Below, in pieces: positions 8,615 through 16,787 of a stretch of 64,000 nt of DNA (position 1 is its first letter; each line of letters opens with the position of its first letter). The translations under genes and the position numbers were made by a program. The stretch lies in the NCBI RefSeq assembly GCF_003030345.1, contig NZ_CP028158.1, forward strand, positions 5,704,001 through 5,768,000, in the 5' to 3' direction. The notes below the pieces were generated by a model. The model did no database searches, had not been told where the DNA came from, and saw only the letters and a program-made list of their open reading frames with translations. This DNA is from Plantactinospora sp. BC1 (lineage in GTDB: Bacteria; Actinomycetota; Actinomycetes; Mycobacteriales; Micromonosporaceae).

Positions 8615-9388
8615 GTGTCTGGACTGCTGGCCGGCAAGCGGCTGCTCGTCACCGGTGTCATCACCGACCAGTCGATCGCGTTCTCGGTGGCGAAGCTCGC
8701 CCAGGAGAACGGCGCGCAGGTGGTACTCACCGGCTTCGGCCGGATGTCCCTGGTCGAGCGGATCGCCAGGCGGCTGCCCGAGCCCGCGCCGGTGATCGAG
8801 CTGGACGTCACCGACGCCGAGCAGCTGGCCAGCCTGGCGGAGCGGGTCCGCGAGCACGTCGACGGGCTCGACGGCGTGGTGCACTCGATCGGCTTCGCGC
8901 CGCAGAGCTGCCTCGGCGGCGGTTTCCTGGACGCGCCGTGGGAGGACGTGGCGACCGCGGTGCACGTCTCGACGTACTCCTACAAGGCGCTCGCGGTGGC
9001 CGCGCTGCCGCTGATGAGCCCGGGCGGCGCCGTGGTCGGGCTCACCTTCGACGCCACCAAGGCCTGGCCGGTGTACGACTGGATGGGCGTGGCCAAGGCC
9101 GGCCTGGAGTCCGCCTCCCGCTATCTGGCGCTGCACCTGGGCCCGAAGGGGATCCGCAGCAACCTGGTCTCGGCCGGTCCGCTGCGCACGATGGCGGCGA
9201 AGTCGATCCCGGGTTTCGAGCAGTTCGAACAGGCCTGGTCCGACCGGGCGCCGCTGGGCTGGTCGCTGACCGACCAGGAGCCGGCCGCGCGGGCCTGCCT
9301 GGCCCTGCTCTCCGACTGGTTCCCGGCCACCACGGGTGAGATCGTGCACGTCGACGGCGGCTACCACGCGCTCGGCGCCGCGATGTGA
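8615..9388 (+). CDS. fabI: Enoyl-ACP reductase FabI (InhA-like)
   Basis: A 257-residue NADH-dependent enoyl-ACP reductase, completing the elongation cycle after FabG. It shows the enoyl-reductase forms of the short-chain fold: VITDQSIAFSVAK near residue 15, the SIGFAP loop at 91-96, Phe145, and the Tyr154-x6-Lys161 pair that corresponds to Tyr158/Lys165 of InhA. SAGPLRTMAA follows, the substrate-loop region. The GTG start has GGAGGA seven bases upstream. Distance to fabG (114 bases) leaves room for a second promoter but co-transcription is likely. The isoniazid/triclosan target family; sensitivity cannot be judged from sequence. Confidence 0.96.
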   Translation: MSGLLAGKRLLVTGVITDQSIAFSVAKLAQENGAQVVLTGFGRMSLVERIARRLPEPAPVIELDVTDAEQLASLAERVREHVDGLDGVVHSIGFAPQSCLGGGFLDAPWEDVATAVHVSTYSYKALAVAALPLMSPGGAVVGLTFDATKAWPVYDWMGVAKAGLESASRYLALHLGPKGIRSNLVSAGPLRTMAAKSIPGFEQFEQAWSDRAPLGWSLTDQEPAARACLALLSDWFPATTGEIVHVDGGYHALGAAM

Positions 9389-9466
9389 GCAAGGTCCCGT
9401 CGGCCTGACCCGGCGGGCGGGCGGGGCCGGGCCGGCTCGCCCGGCCGGAGCGGGAACAATGGTGGC

Positions 9467-10495
9467 ATGTCGTACGACGCCGTTGTGCTGATCTCGTTCG
9501 GTGGCCCGGAACGGCCGGAGGACGTCCTGCCGTTTCTGGCCAACGTCACCCGGGGGCGGAACGTGCCACCGGACCGGCTGGCCGAGGTCGCCGAGCACTA
9601 CCAGCACTTCGGCGGCGTGTCGCCGATCAACCAGCAGTGCCGGGACCTGCTCGCCGCGATCCGGGCCGACTTCGCCGCGCACGGGCTCGACCTGCCGGTC
9701 TACTGGGGCAACCGCAACTGGCACCCGATGCTCGCCGACACCGTGGCCGAGCTGCGCAACGACGGGATCCGTTCCGCTCTGGGCTTCGTGACCAGCGCGT
9801 ACGGCGGCTACTCCTCCTGTCGGCAATACCTGGAGGACATCGTGGCGGCCCGGGCGGCGGTGGGGCCGGACGCGCCGAGGATCGACAAGCTGCGGCAGTA
9901 CTGGGACCATCCCGGGTTCGTCGAGCCGCACGCCGACGCGGTGGCCACCGCGCTGGCCACCCTCGACCCGGCCCGTCGGGAGAGCACCCGGCTGGTCTTC
10001 ACCGCCCACTCGATCCCGGTCTCGATGGCCGCCTCCGCCGGCCCGCAGGGCGGCCGGTACGAAGCCCAGCTCCGCGAGACCGCCGCGCTGGTGGCCGAGC
10101 GGGCCGCCCCCGGCCTGGCGTACGACCTGGTCTGGCAGAGCCGCTCCGGCCCGCCCCAGGTGCCGTGGCTGGAGCCGGACGTCAACGACCACCTGCGGGC
10201 GCTGGCGGCCGACGGGGTCAGCTCGGTGGTGGTCAGCCCGATCGGCTTCGTCTCCGACCACCTGGAGGTGGTCTGGGACCTGGACACCGAGGCGGCGGCG
10301 ACCGCCAAGCAGCTCGGCCTCGACTTCGTCCGGGCCGCCACCCCGGGCACCGACCGGCGGTTCGTGGCGATGGTCCGGGAACTGGTGACTGAGCGGCTTA
10401 ACCCGGCCGACACGGCGGCGCGACGCCGGCTGGGTACGCTGCCCGCCTGGGACACCTGTCCGGCCGGCTGCTGCCAGCCGGCCCGGCGCCCGTGA
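9467..10495 (+). CDS. hemH: Ferrochelatase / coproporphyrin III ferrochelatase
   Basis: A 342-residue chelatase that inserts Fe2+ into the porphyrin late in heme synthesis; in actinobacteria the substrate is coproporphyrin III (CpfC). Landmarks are VLISFGGPE at the N-terminus, GGVSPIN, the catalytic His in WGNRNWHPM context, TSAYGGYSSCRQY and FTAHSIP. The C-terminal TCPAGCC and the Cys in YSSCRQY are the cysteines expected for the [2Fe-2S] cluster of actinobacterial enzymes. It follows fabI by 78 bases on the same strand, the order also known from Mycobacterium (mabA-inhA-hemH). Confidence 0.96.
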   Translation: MSYDAVVLISFGGPERPEDVLPFLANVTRGRNVPPDRLAEVAEHYQHFGGVSPINQQCRDLLAAIRADFAAHGLDLPVYWGNRNWHPMLADTVAELRNDGIRSALGFVTSAYGGYSSCRQYLEDIVAARAAVGPDAPRIDKLRQYWDHPGFVEPHADAVATALATLDPARRESTRLVFTAHSIPVSMAASAGPQGGRYEAQLRETAALVAERAAPGLAYDLVWQSRSGPPQVPWLEPDVNDHLRALAADGVSSVVVSPIGFVSDHLEVVWDLDTEAAATAKQLGLDFVRAATPGTDRRFVAMVRELVTERLNPADTAARRRLGTLPAWDTCPAGCCQPARRP

Positions 10496-10515
10496 CCCCG
10501 CCCGGTAGGAGAGTC

Positions 10516-10545
10516 ATGAACGAGAGCAGCGGAGTGCCGGCATGA
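10516..10545 (+). promoter_or_regulatory. Nine-codon leader ORF overlapping the HAD gene start
   Basis: A strong GGAGAG site lies just before an ATG that opens a 9-codon ORF (MNESSGVPA). Its TGA overlaps the ATG of the HAD phosphatase gene (ATGA), so ribosomes finishing the leader could restart on the phosphatase. The phosphatase also has its own GGAG 8 bases upstream, inside the leader. Confidence 0.4.
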
Positions 10546-11321
10546 CCGACAGGAAGCCGGTGGAGAGCTGGCTCACCGACATGGACGGGGTGCTGGTGCA
10601 CGAGGGGCAGCCGGTGCCCGGCGCGCCCGAGTTCGTCCGCGCGCTGCGCGCCTCGGGCAAGCCGTTCCTGATCCTGACCAACAACTCGATCTACACCGCC
10701 CGGGACCTACAGGCCCGGCTCAACCGGATGGGCTTCGACGTCCCCGAACACGCCATCTGGACCGCCGCGCTGGCCACCGCGCAGTTCCTGGCCGACCAGC
10801 GCCCGGGCGGTACTGCGTACGTGATCGGCGAGGCCGGGCTGACCACCGCGATGCACGCCGTCGGGTACGTGCTGACCGACTTCGCACCCGACTACGTGGT
10901 GCTGGGCGAGACCCGGACGTACAGCTTCGAGGCGATCACCAAGGCGGTCCGGCTGATCGACGGCGGGGCGAGGTTCATCTGCACCAACCCGGACCCGACC
11001 GGCCCGTCCGCCGAGGGTGCCCTGCCGGCCGCCGGATCGGTGGCGGCGATGATCTCGAAGGCGACCGGGGTGGAGCCGTACTTCGTCGGCAAGCCGAACC
11101 CGATGATGATGCGGTCGGCGCTGAACACCATCGACGCGCACTCCGAGACGACCGCGATGATCGGTGACCGGATGGACACCGACATCCTCTGCGGGCTGGA
11201 GGCCGGCCTGCAGACCGTGCTGGTGCTGACCGGGATCAGCACCCGGGCCGAGGCCGAGCGCTACCCGTACCTGCCGTCCCGGATCGTCTCCTCGGTCGTC
11301 GACCTGATCGACGAGATCTGA
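10542..11321 (+). CDS. HAD-IIA family phosphatase (NagD/pNPPase-like)
   Basis: A 259-residue HAD hydrolase of the NagD branch. Motif I is TDMDGVL with nucleophile Asp13 and acid/base Asp15, motif II is the Thr of LILTNNS, motif III the Lys of FVGKPNP, and motif IV is GDRMDTDI. A C2-type cap lies between motifs II and III (about residues 75-170). Such enzymes dephosphorylate sugar phosphates or nucleotides in the cytosol; the natural substrate cannot be told. It follows ferrochelatase by 46 bases, with a short leader ORF in between, so it may be the last gene of the fab-hem operon. The terminator hairpin at 11327-11354 follows. Confidence 0.93.
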   Translation: MTDRKPVESWLTDMDGVLVHEGQPVPGAPEFVRALRASGKPFLILTNNSIYTARDLQARLNRMGFDVPEHAIWTAALATAQFLADQRPGGTAYVIGEAGLTTAMHAVGYVLTDFAPDYVVLGETRTYSFEAITKAVRLIDGGARFICTNPDPTGPSAEGALPAAGSVAAMISKATGVEPYFVGKPNPMMMRSALNTIDAHSETTAMIGDRMDTDILCGLEAGLQTVLVLTGISTRAEAERYPYLPSRIVSSVVDLIDEI

Positions 11322-11326
11322 GTCGG

Positions 11327-11354
11327 GCACCGGCCACCGCGCGGCGGCCGGTGC
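11327..11354. terminator. Bidirectional terminator hairpin between convergent genes
   Basis: GCACCGGCC and GGCCGGTGC form a perfect 9-base-pair stem with a 10-base loop in the 52-base gap between the HAD gene and the convergent membrane-protein gene. There is no T-run, as usual for actinomycetes. Confidence 0.6.
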
Positions 11355-11373
11355 CGGCGGACACCGGGCCCGG

Positions 11374-12753
11374 TCAGCCGGCCGCTCCGACCCCTGCCTC
11401 GGTGCGGGTGGCGGAGGCGTCGCCGGGGGCGGCCGGCTCGTCGCCGACCGGGCGGCCGGGTGCGTCGCTCCGGGCCGGGGGCGGTCCGGGCCGCTGGGCG
11501 GGCAGGGCCACACCCTCGGCCGTCGGCCGGCCGGACCAGCGGGCCGGAAGTGCCGCCACGATGGCGTACCCGAGCGCGGCGGCGACCGGGAACCAGACCG
11601 GGATCATCAGCCGCTCGTACTCGGTGTCGACCGGTTTCGCGGCGAGCATGGCCAGCCCGGTCAGCCCGGTACCCAGCCACAGGAAGGTGAGGTGCCGGGT
11701 CCGGGTCGCGAAGATCAGCGTGGCCAGTACCACCGCGATCAGCGGGAACGGGGAGAGCACCATGTGTTGCAGGGTGCCGGGCCACCATTCGAGGTTCTTC
11801 TCCCACAGCCAGGTGTACGGCTCCGGGGTGTCCGGGACGCTGAAGTGGTTGGTGGCGTAGTCCTGGATGGCCTCGGTCAGCGACGGCAGCTTCAGGGCCG
11901 CGCTGACCGCGAACCAGCCGACCAGGGTGGCCAGGCCGAGCCCGCCGGTGAGCAGCGCACCGCGCCGGTTCGGGAACCTGGTCAGCAGCGCGCAGCCGCT
12001 CGCGGCCAGCAGCACCAGGGCCATCGCCACCCCGTTCGCCGACTTGGTGACGAAGGTCCAGCCGAAGCCGGCGAGCGCGATCGGCAGGCCGCTGAACCGG
12101 TTCCGCCAGAGCAGCATCGCGCCGATCAGCACGGCGAGACAGCCGGCCAGCATCGCGCCGTCGGCGAGCATCCGGGTTATCCAGTACCCGGTCGGCAGCA
12201 GGTAGACCAGGGCGGCCGCGGCGACGCCGACCAGGCGTATTCCGAAGGCGAGCCAGACGGCCAGATAGCTGAGCAGGCCGACGGCGACGGCGATGACGAG
12301 TGTCGCGATGGCCATGCCCTGCCAGGCGCCGAAGATCTTCACGAAAGGCGTTGCGAACAGCGGATATCCCGGCCGGCTGTCGAAAATTGCGATGTACCGG
12401 GGAGAAATGCCCTGTTGGGGATATCCGTTACGACAGGCCGGGCGCATATTCAGGTCTTTGGCCGAACGGTTGATGTCGCGACACACCTGAAAGGACGACC
12501 GGGCGGACGCGGTCGCCGGATCGGTGCCGGCGAAGATCTGCGCCTGCCGCATGTACCAGTAACTGTCGCCGGAGGAGGCGATCCGGCGCGGGTCCTCGTA
12601 GCGGGCCATGCAGAGCGCTCCGGCAATGGCTATCACCAGCATCACCCAGGTCAGCTCGACCAGGGTGCGACGGTTGAACCACCGGCGTCGGGACGCGGGA
12701 GGACTCGCGGAAGAGGTGTTCGCGAGATCGGTCGTATTCGGGGTGCCGCCCAT
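11374..12753 (-). CDS. Multi-pass membrane protein, GT-C-like glycosyltransferase fold
   Basis: A 459-residue protein with about ten to eleven membrane helices. After the first helix (about 31-51) comes an external loop with SSGDSYWYMRQAQIF, where the acidic residue near a membrane exit resembles the catalytic loop of GT-C transferases (GT39/PMT-like), and then a Cys-containing periplasmic loop. The C-terminal 60 residues are a Pro/Ala-rich cytoplasmic tail. If a GT-C enzyme, it would use a polyprenyl-phosphate sugar to decorate proteins or envelope glycans. No partner genes lie beside it. Function is inferred only from topology. Confidence 0.7.
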   Translation of the reverse strand: MGGTPNTTDLANTSSASPPASRRRWFNRRTLVELTWVMLVIAIAGALCMARYEDPRRIASSGDSYWYMRQAQIFAGTDPATASARSSFQVCRDINRSAKDLNMRPACRNGYPQQGISPRYIAIFDSRPGYPLFATPFVKIFGAWQGMAIATLVIAVAVGLLSYLAVWLAFGIRLVGVAAAALVYLLPTGYWITRMLADGAMLAGCLAVLIGAMLLWRNRFSGLPIALAGFGWTFVTKSANGVAMALVLLAASGCALLTRFPNRRGALLTGGLGLATLVGWFAVSAALKLPSLTEAIQDYATNHFSVPDTPEPYTWLWEKNLEWWPGTLQHMVLSPFPLIAVVLATLIFATRTRHLTFLWLGTGLTGLAMLAAKPVDTEYERLMIPVWFPVAAALGYAIVAALPARWSGRPTAEGVALPAQRPGPPPARSDAPGRPVGDEPAAPGDASATRTEAGVGAAG

Positions 12754-12997
12754 GAAACGAGGACCCTACCGCACCTTTACGACCGGAATCCTGCCCCCGC
12801 CGCCCCGGCGGTGGACGGTCGGACGAATTGGTCGGCGGGATTTCGCGATCGGGTCGGTAGCGGTGCATTCCCCAACGGTCGTCGTTCGCGAGGACCGGTT
12901 TCGACGGATGTGTTCGGGCAGCTCCGGCAAGCGAATGCGCCGGTGTCGGGGTACCCCGGGATGCCGGCTGGCCGACCCCGGGGGACGGCGGCGCGGG

Positions 12998-13789
12998 TCA
13001 GGCCGAGAGCGGGGCGTTGCAGGCCGCCACGACCGCCCGCCGGCAGGCGGCGGTGAGCGGGCGGAGGGCGGCGTCGCGCTGCTGGGCCTCGTAACCGTTG
13101 ACCGAACCGCCCGGAGCGGCGTGCTCGGCCAGCGCCAGCACCTGGTCCAGCACGCTGGCCCGGGCGAACAGCCGGCGGGAGCGCGGATCGAAGCCGGGCG
13201 GCAGGTCCATTCCGTTGTCCGGGCGGCGCAGCGCGGCGAGCGCACCGGCCAGCTCGGGGCGCCACTGCGCGACGTCGAGCCGGGTCAGCGCCGCGGTCGC
13301 CTCGGCGAGGGTCACCGCCAGCTCGGCCTCGGCCTCGGCCGCGCCGGGACTGCCGAGCGAGGCGGCCGGAGCGGTCTCCGGCAGCGGATAGACCCGCCAC
13401 AGCACCGTCTCGAACGTCACGCCGGACCCGCTGGTGTGCGTGCGTACCTCGGGAATCACGCCCAGGCCACGGGCCACCACCGCCTCGCCGGCCAGCAGGG
13501 CCGCCGAGGCGAACGGGCCCGGACCGGGCAGCCCGCGTGGATCGCCCGGGGCGGGCAGCACCAGCCGGATCTCGTCGGGGGAGAGCTTGGAGAAGGCGCA
13601 GAGCGCGTCGCGCAGCGGTATGTCGGTCCAGGCGCCGGGGGCGTCGGCGACGAGGTGCTCCTCGCCACCGGCGATCTCGTCGGCGATCTCGTCGTAGGGC
13701 ACCAGCCCGGCACGCCATGCGCGTACCCAGGCCACGAAGCGGCTGGACCGGCGCGCCACGAGAGTCGCCGCGCCCGTTGCGGGGGACAT
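12998..13789 (-). CDS. Conserved hypothetical protein (actinobacterial)
   Basis: A 263-residue soluble protein of unknown function. No signal peptide or membrane helix is present; the N-terminal 120 residues are mixed alpha/beta and include a segment PYDEIADEIAGGEEHL, and the C-terminal part is Ala-rich helical. Codon use matches neighbours. A TACCCT element ends 6 bases before the ATG and no Shine-Dalgarno sequence is present, so translation is probably leaderless. It is transcribed divergently from the DUF3097 gene across 99 bases; such head-to-head pairs are often conserved. The 244-base gap after its stop, towards the membrane-protein gene, shows no further gene. Confidence 0.75.
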   Translation of the reverse strand: MSPATGAATLVARRSSRFVAWVRAWRAGLVPYDEIADEIAGGEEHLVADAPGAWTDIPLRDALCAFSKLSPDEIRLVLPAPGDPRGLPGPGPFASAALLAGEAVVARGLGVIPEVRTHTSGSGVTFETVLWRVYPLPETAPAASLGSPGAAEAEAELAVTLAEATAALTRLDVAQWRPELAGALAALRRPDNGMDLPPGFDPRSRRLFARASVLDQVLALAEHAAPGGSVNGYEAQQRDAALRPLTAACRRAVVAACNAPLSA

Positions 13790-13888
13790 GCGGCTAGGGT
13801 ACGTGCTTCCCGCGCCGGCTGTCTCGGGTGCCGGCCCGGCGGCGCGTCAACCCCGCTCGGCGGCCGACGCCGGCTAGCGTCGCCTCCC
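13790..13888. promoter_or_regulatory. Divergent leaderless promoter pair
   Basis: Two -10-like elements face outwards: TACCCT just before the minus-strand ATG at 13789, and TAGCGT (13875-13880) 8 bases before the plus-strand ATG at 13889. Neither gene has a convincing ribosome-binding site, so both transcripts probably begin at or beside the start codon. Confidence 0.45.
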
Positions 13889-14707
13889 ATGGGGAGGATG
13901 TACGGCGACGACGTGCTCGCCGGGGACTGGCGGCGGCGCAGGGTGGTGCCCGAGGTGCCGGCCGAGGCCGATCTGGTGCTGGAGGACGCCGACTCGGGGT
14001 TTTGCGGCGCGGTGGTGGGTTTCGAGTCCGGTGCGGTGGTGTTGGAGGACCGGCACGGCCGGCGCCGGAACTTCCCGCTGCTGCCGGCGGCGTTCCTGCT
14101 CGACGGGCAACCGGTGACGCTGCGCCGGCCGGCACCGTCGGCGGCACCGGCGCCGCGCCGGCGGACCGCCTCCGGATCGGTGGCGGTGGCCGGGGTACCC
14201 GCCCAGGTGGCCAAGGCCAGCCGGATCTGGGTGGAGGGCGTGCACGACGCGGCGCTGGTGGAGCGGATCTGGGGCGACGACCTGCGGATCGAGGGCGTGG
14301 TGGTGGAGCCGCTGGACGGCATCGACGAACTCGCGCAACGGGTCCGTGAGTTCGGCCCCGGTCCCGGACGACGGTTGGGCGTACTCGTCGACCACCTGGT
14401 GCCCGGCTCGAAGGAGAGCCGGATCGTCGCGGCGGTCACCTCGCCGAACGTGCTGGTCACCGGCCACCCGTACGTCGACGTGTGGCAGGCGGTGAAGCCG
14501 TCGGCGCTCGGCATCCGGGCGTGGCCGGTGGTGCCGCCGGGACGGCCGTGGAAGGAGGGCGTCTGTGCCGCCCTCGGGGTGGCCGAGCCGGCCGAGATGT
14601 GGCGGCGCATCCTCGCCCGGGTCGACAGCTTCCACGACGTGGAGACACCCCTGATCAACGCGATGGAACGGCTCATCGACTTCGTCACGGTCCCGTCCGC
14701 GCCCTGA
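13889..14707 (+). CDS. DUF3097 family protein
   Basis: A 272-residue actinobacterial DUF3097 protein. The central and C-terminal part (from about residue 110) is the conserved region, with RIWVEGVHDAALVERIWGDDLR, LGVLVDHLVPGSKESRI and the GHPYVDVWQAVKP stretch; the pattern of acidic residues resembles a Toprim-like nucleotidyl-binding fold, which is my inference. The first 60 residues form a small beta-rich domain. No known role. The stop codon falls within a tandem duplication (see 14689-14733). A second in-frame ATG three codons later is possible but has no better context. Confidence 0.85.
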   Translation: MGRMYGDDVLAGDWRRRRVVPEVPAEADLVLEDADSGFCGAVVGFESGAVVLEDRHGRRRNFPLLPAAFLLDGQPVTLRRPAPSAAPAPRRRTASGSVAVAGVPAQVAKASRIWVEGVHDAALVERIWGDDLRIEGVVVEPLDGIDELAQRVREFGPGPGRRLGVLVDHLVPGSKESRIVAAVTSPNVLVTGHPYVDVWQAVKPSALGIRAWPVVPPGRPWKEGVCAALGVAEPAEMWRRILARVDSFHDVETPLINAMERLIDFVTVPSAP

Positions 14708-14733
14708 AACGGGTCCCGTCCGCGCCGTGAAAC
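14689..14733. repeat. Tandem 22-base duplication across the DUF3097 stop codon
   Basis: The stretch GGTCCCGTCCGCGCC followed by STGAAAC occurs twice in a row (14689-14710 and 14712-14733) with one mismatch and one extra base between. The first copy contains the DUF3097 stop codon, so the duplication extended the 3' untranslated end rather than the protein. Confidence 0.75.
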
Positions 14734-14756
14734 CGGTGGTGCGGCCGGGGTGCGGG

Positions 14757-16130
14757 TCAGCCGAGGTCGTCGGGGTCGCGGGTGAAGACGAAGGTGGCGA
14801 TCTCCAGGGCGGTGGCCGCGCCGGCCGGGTCGCGCCGGACGGTGAGGATCTCGCCGTCGTTCATGCCGGAGCGGCCCCGCCAGCGGCCGGTGGCGTCCCG
14901 GCCGAACCGCCAGTGCGGGACGGCCCCGGCCGGCAACTGGGTGAAAACCAGTTCCTCGGCGCTCGGGTGCCAGGAGACTTGGAACTCGCGCCCCATCCAC
15001 CACCAGCGGCCGGTCAACTCGGCGATCCGTGCCTCCGGCGGCGCGGTCGCCGGACGCCAGGGCCGAACCGGCCGGGGTACGGCGTCGAGCACCGTACCGA
15101 GCACCTGCCGGCCGAGCAGCGGCAGCGATCCGAGGCGCAGCCCGTACGCGTTGGCGAAGCCGACCACGCCGGTGCCGGACGGCCGGTGCACCGAGACCGT
15201 GGCCACGTAGCCGGGCATCGAGCCGCCGTGCCCGGCGTACACCCGGTCGCCGACCCGGTGCAGTTCCACGCCGAGCCCGTAGCCGGCGGTCCAGGAGTCC
15301 GGGTCGGCCATCGCCACCGGAACGCACATTTCGGCCAGGGTGTCCGGGGCGAGGATCTCCGGATCCGGGGCGGCGAGGAAGCCGCCCCAGCGGGCCAGGT
15401 CGGCCAGGCTGGCCCAGAGCTGCCCGGCCGGCGCCATCGCCCCGGTGTCGGTACGCGGCTCCTCGCGCAGCGTGTCGTGCCAGGGATGTACCACGTAGCC
15501 TCGGGCGTACGGCTCGGCCGGCTGGTAGGAGGTGCGCACCATCCCCAGTGGATCGAGCAGCCGGGACCGGACGAGTTTCCACCACGTCTCGCCGGTGACC
15601 CGTTCCAGTACCGCCCCGAGCAGCCCGTACGCGAGGTTGGAGTAGTGGAAGGTGCGGTGTGCCGGAAAGGCCAGTTTGTCGCTGGTCAGACCGGCCAGCA
15701 GGGTCTCCAGGTCGGCACCGGCGGAGCGTTCCCACCACTCGCCGTCCGGTTCGCGTTGCAGGCCGGCGGCGTGGCCGAGGAGTTGACGCAGCCGGACGGC
15801 GCCGAGCGGGTTGCCGGGCAGGTGTCGGTCCAGCGGGTCGTCCAGGTCGAGCAGCCCCTCGTCACGCTGGCGGAGCAGCAGTACCGCGGTCATCGTCTTG
15901 GTGATCGAGCCGATCCGGTACTGGATGTCCGGATCCGGCGACGGGGTCTCGCCGGCCGTGGCGACGTGCACGAGCCCGCCCTCCGAAGCCGTGCCGGCGG
16001 CGGTCGGGGCCCGGAACACCCCGAGGATCAGCGACGGCGCCCGGCCGGTGGCCTGGGTCTCGGCGACGAGCGCGTCGATCCGGCGGGCGGTCTCCGGCGG
16101 TAGGCCGGTCTCCGGCGACAGGGTGGCCAC
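14757..16130 (-). CDS. Serine hydrolase, class C beta-lactamase family
   Basis: A 457-residue penicillin-binding-like hydrolase. The catalytic triad motifs are Ser75-Ile-Thr-Lys78, Tyr163-Ser-Asn165 and His300-Gly-Gly in place of KTG, the form typical of esterase/peptidase members. A C-terminal domain of about 110 residues (from about 345) resembles the DUF3471-like tail. No signal peptide is seen, so the protein is probably cytosolic. The GTG start has AGGAGG eight bases upstream. On the minus strand a GATAAT -10 element at 16170-16175 fits its promoter. Substrate unknown; a D-amino-acid peptidase or esterase is more likely than a true lactamase. Confidence 0.9.
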   Translation of the reverse strand: MATLSPETGLPPETARRIDALVAETQATGRAPSLILGVFRAPTAAGTASEGGLVHVATAGETPSPDPDIQYRIGSITKTMTAVLLLRQRDEGLLDLDDPLDRHLPGNPLGAVRLRQLLGHAAGLQREPDGEWWERSAGADLETLLAGLTSDKLAFPAHRTFHYSNLAYGLLGAVLERVTGETWWKLVRSRLLDPLGMVRTSYQPAEPYARGYVVHPWHDTLREEPRTDTGAMAPAGQLWASLADLARWGGFLAAPDPEILAPDTLAEMCVPVAMADPDSWTAGYGLGVELHRVGDRVYAGHGGSMPGYVATVSVHRPSGTGVVGFANAYGLRLGSLPLLGRQVLGTVLDAVPRPVRPWRPATAPPEARIAELTGRWWWMGREFQVSWHPSAEELVFTQLPAGAVPHWRFGRDATGRWRGRSGMNDGEILTVRRDPAGAATALEIATFVFTRDPDDLG

Positions 16131-16169
16131 GGGGCTGCCTCCTCGGCTCGGGTACGGGAACCGGACTGA

Positions 16170-16238
16170 ATTATCCGAACCGGACCGTCGGGGCGGAACC
16201 GGGCCGGAGCGCGGCGCCGGACGGGCGGATTCGCCCGT
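16170..16238. promoter_or_regulatory. Divergent control region of serine hydrolase and NfeD genes
   Basis: GATAAT on the minus strand (16170-16175) is a near-consensus -10 for the serine hydrolase. Between it and the NfeD gene is a perfect hairpin, ACGGGCG-GATT-CGCCCGT (16221-16238), which could be an operator or a folded 5' end. Confidence 0.4.
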
Positions 16239-16311
16239 TCCTGGCATACGAGATCTTATGTGCGTCGATCGCGAGTTCGCCGGTAGAGCGTGAGCGTGCC
16301 AGGATCGATGT

Positions 16312-16782
16312 GTGGAGCCGCTCCTGTGGATCGTATTGGGCGTCGTGCTGGTGGTCGCGGAGATCTTTACGACGACCCTCTTCCTCGTCATGTTCGGGGT
16401 CGGGGCGTTCGCCGCGGCCGGTGCGGCCGCCCTCGGCGCGCCGTTCGCCCTCCAGGCGGTGGTCTTCGCCGCCGTCTCGGCGTTGACCCTGGTCTTTGCC
16501 CGCCCGGTCATCCAACGACACCGCCAGTCCGCGCTGGCCGGCGACGAGCAGCCGTTCGGCGTGCAGGCGATTGCCGGGAGCACCGCGCTGGTGCTCGAAC
16601 GGGTGGACGCCAACAGCGGAGTGGTGAAGATCGATGGTGAGATCTGGACCGCCCGTTCCTACGATGCGACCCAGGTGTTCGCCCCCGGCGACCGGGTGCG
16701 GGTGATCGAGGTCAAGGGCGTGACCGCGCTGGTGTGGCACGAAGATTTCGCTTCCGATGAGCAGCCCGATACAAAGAGGTGA
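16312..16782 (+). CDS. NfeD-like membrane protein with OB-fold domain
   Basis: A 156-residue short NfeD protein: two to three N-terminal membrane helices (about 4-22, 25-45, 48-64) followed by a soluble beta-barrel of about 80 residues (SALVLERVDANSGVVKIDGEIWTARS), the NfeD/OB fold. These proteins partner with SPFH/stomatin proteins in membrane microdomains; the SPFH gene follows directly, with the NfeD stop touching its start region. The GTG start has an AGGA site seven bases upstream. Confidence 0.93.
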   Translation: MEPLLWIVLGVVLVVAEIFTTTLFLVMFGVGAFAAAGAAALGAPFALQAVVFAAVSALTLVFARPVIQRHRQSALAGDEQPFGVQAIAGSTALVLERVDANSGVVKIDGEIWTARSYDATQVFAPGDRVRVIEVKGVTALVWHEDFASDEQPDTKR

Positions 16783-16787
16783 GCGGT

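Noticed and set aside
12754-12997. Possible small gene between the membrane protein and the hypothetical gene
   Set aside because: No frame has both a start context and protein-like composition.
14757-16130. True beta-lactamase resistance gene
   Set aside because: HGG replaces KTG and there is no signal peptide, which fits an esterase/peptidase-type serine hydrolase.
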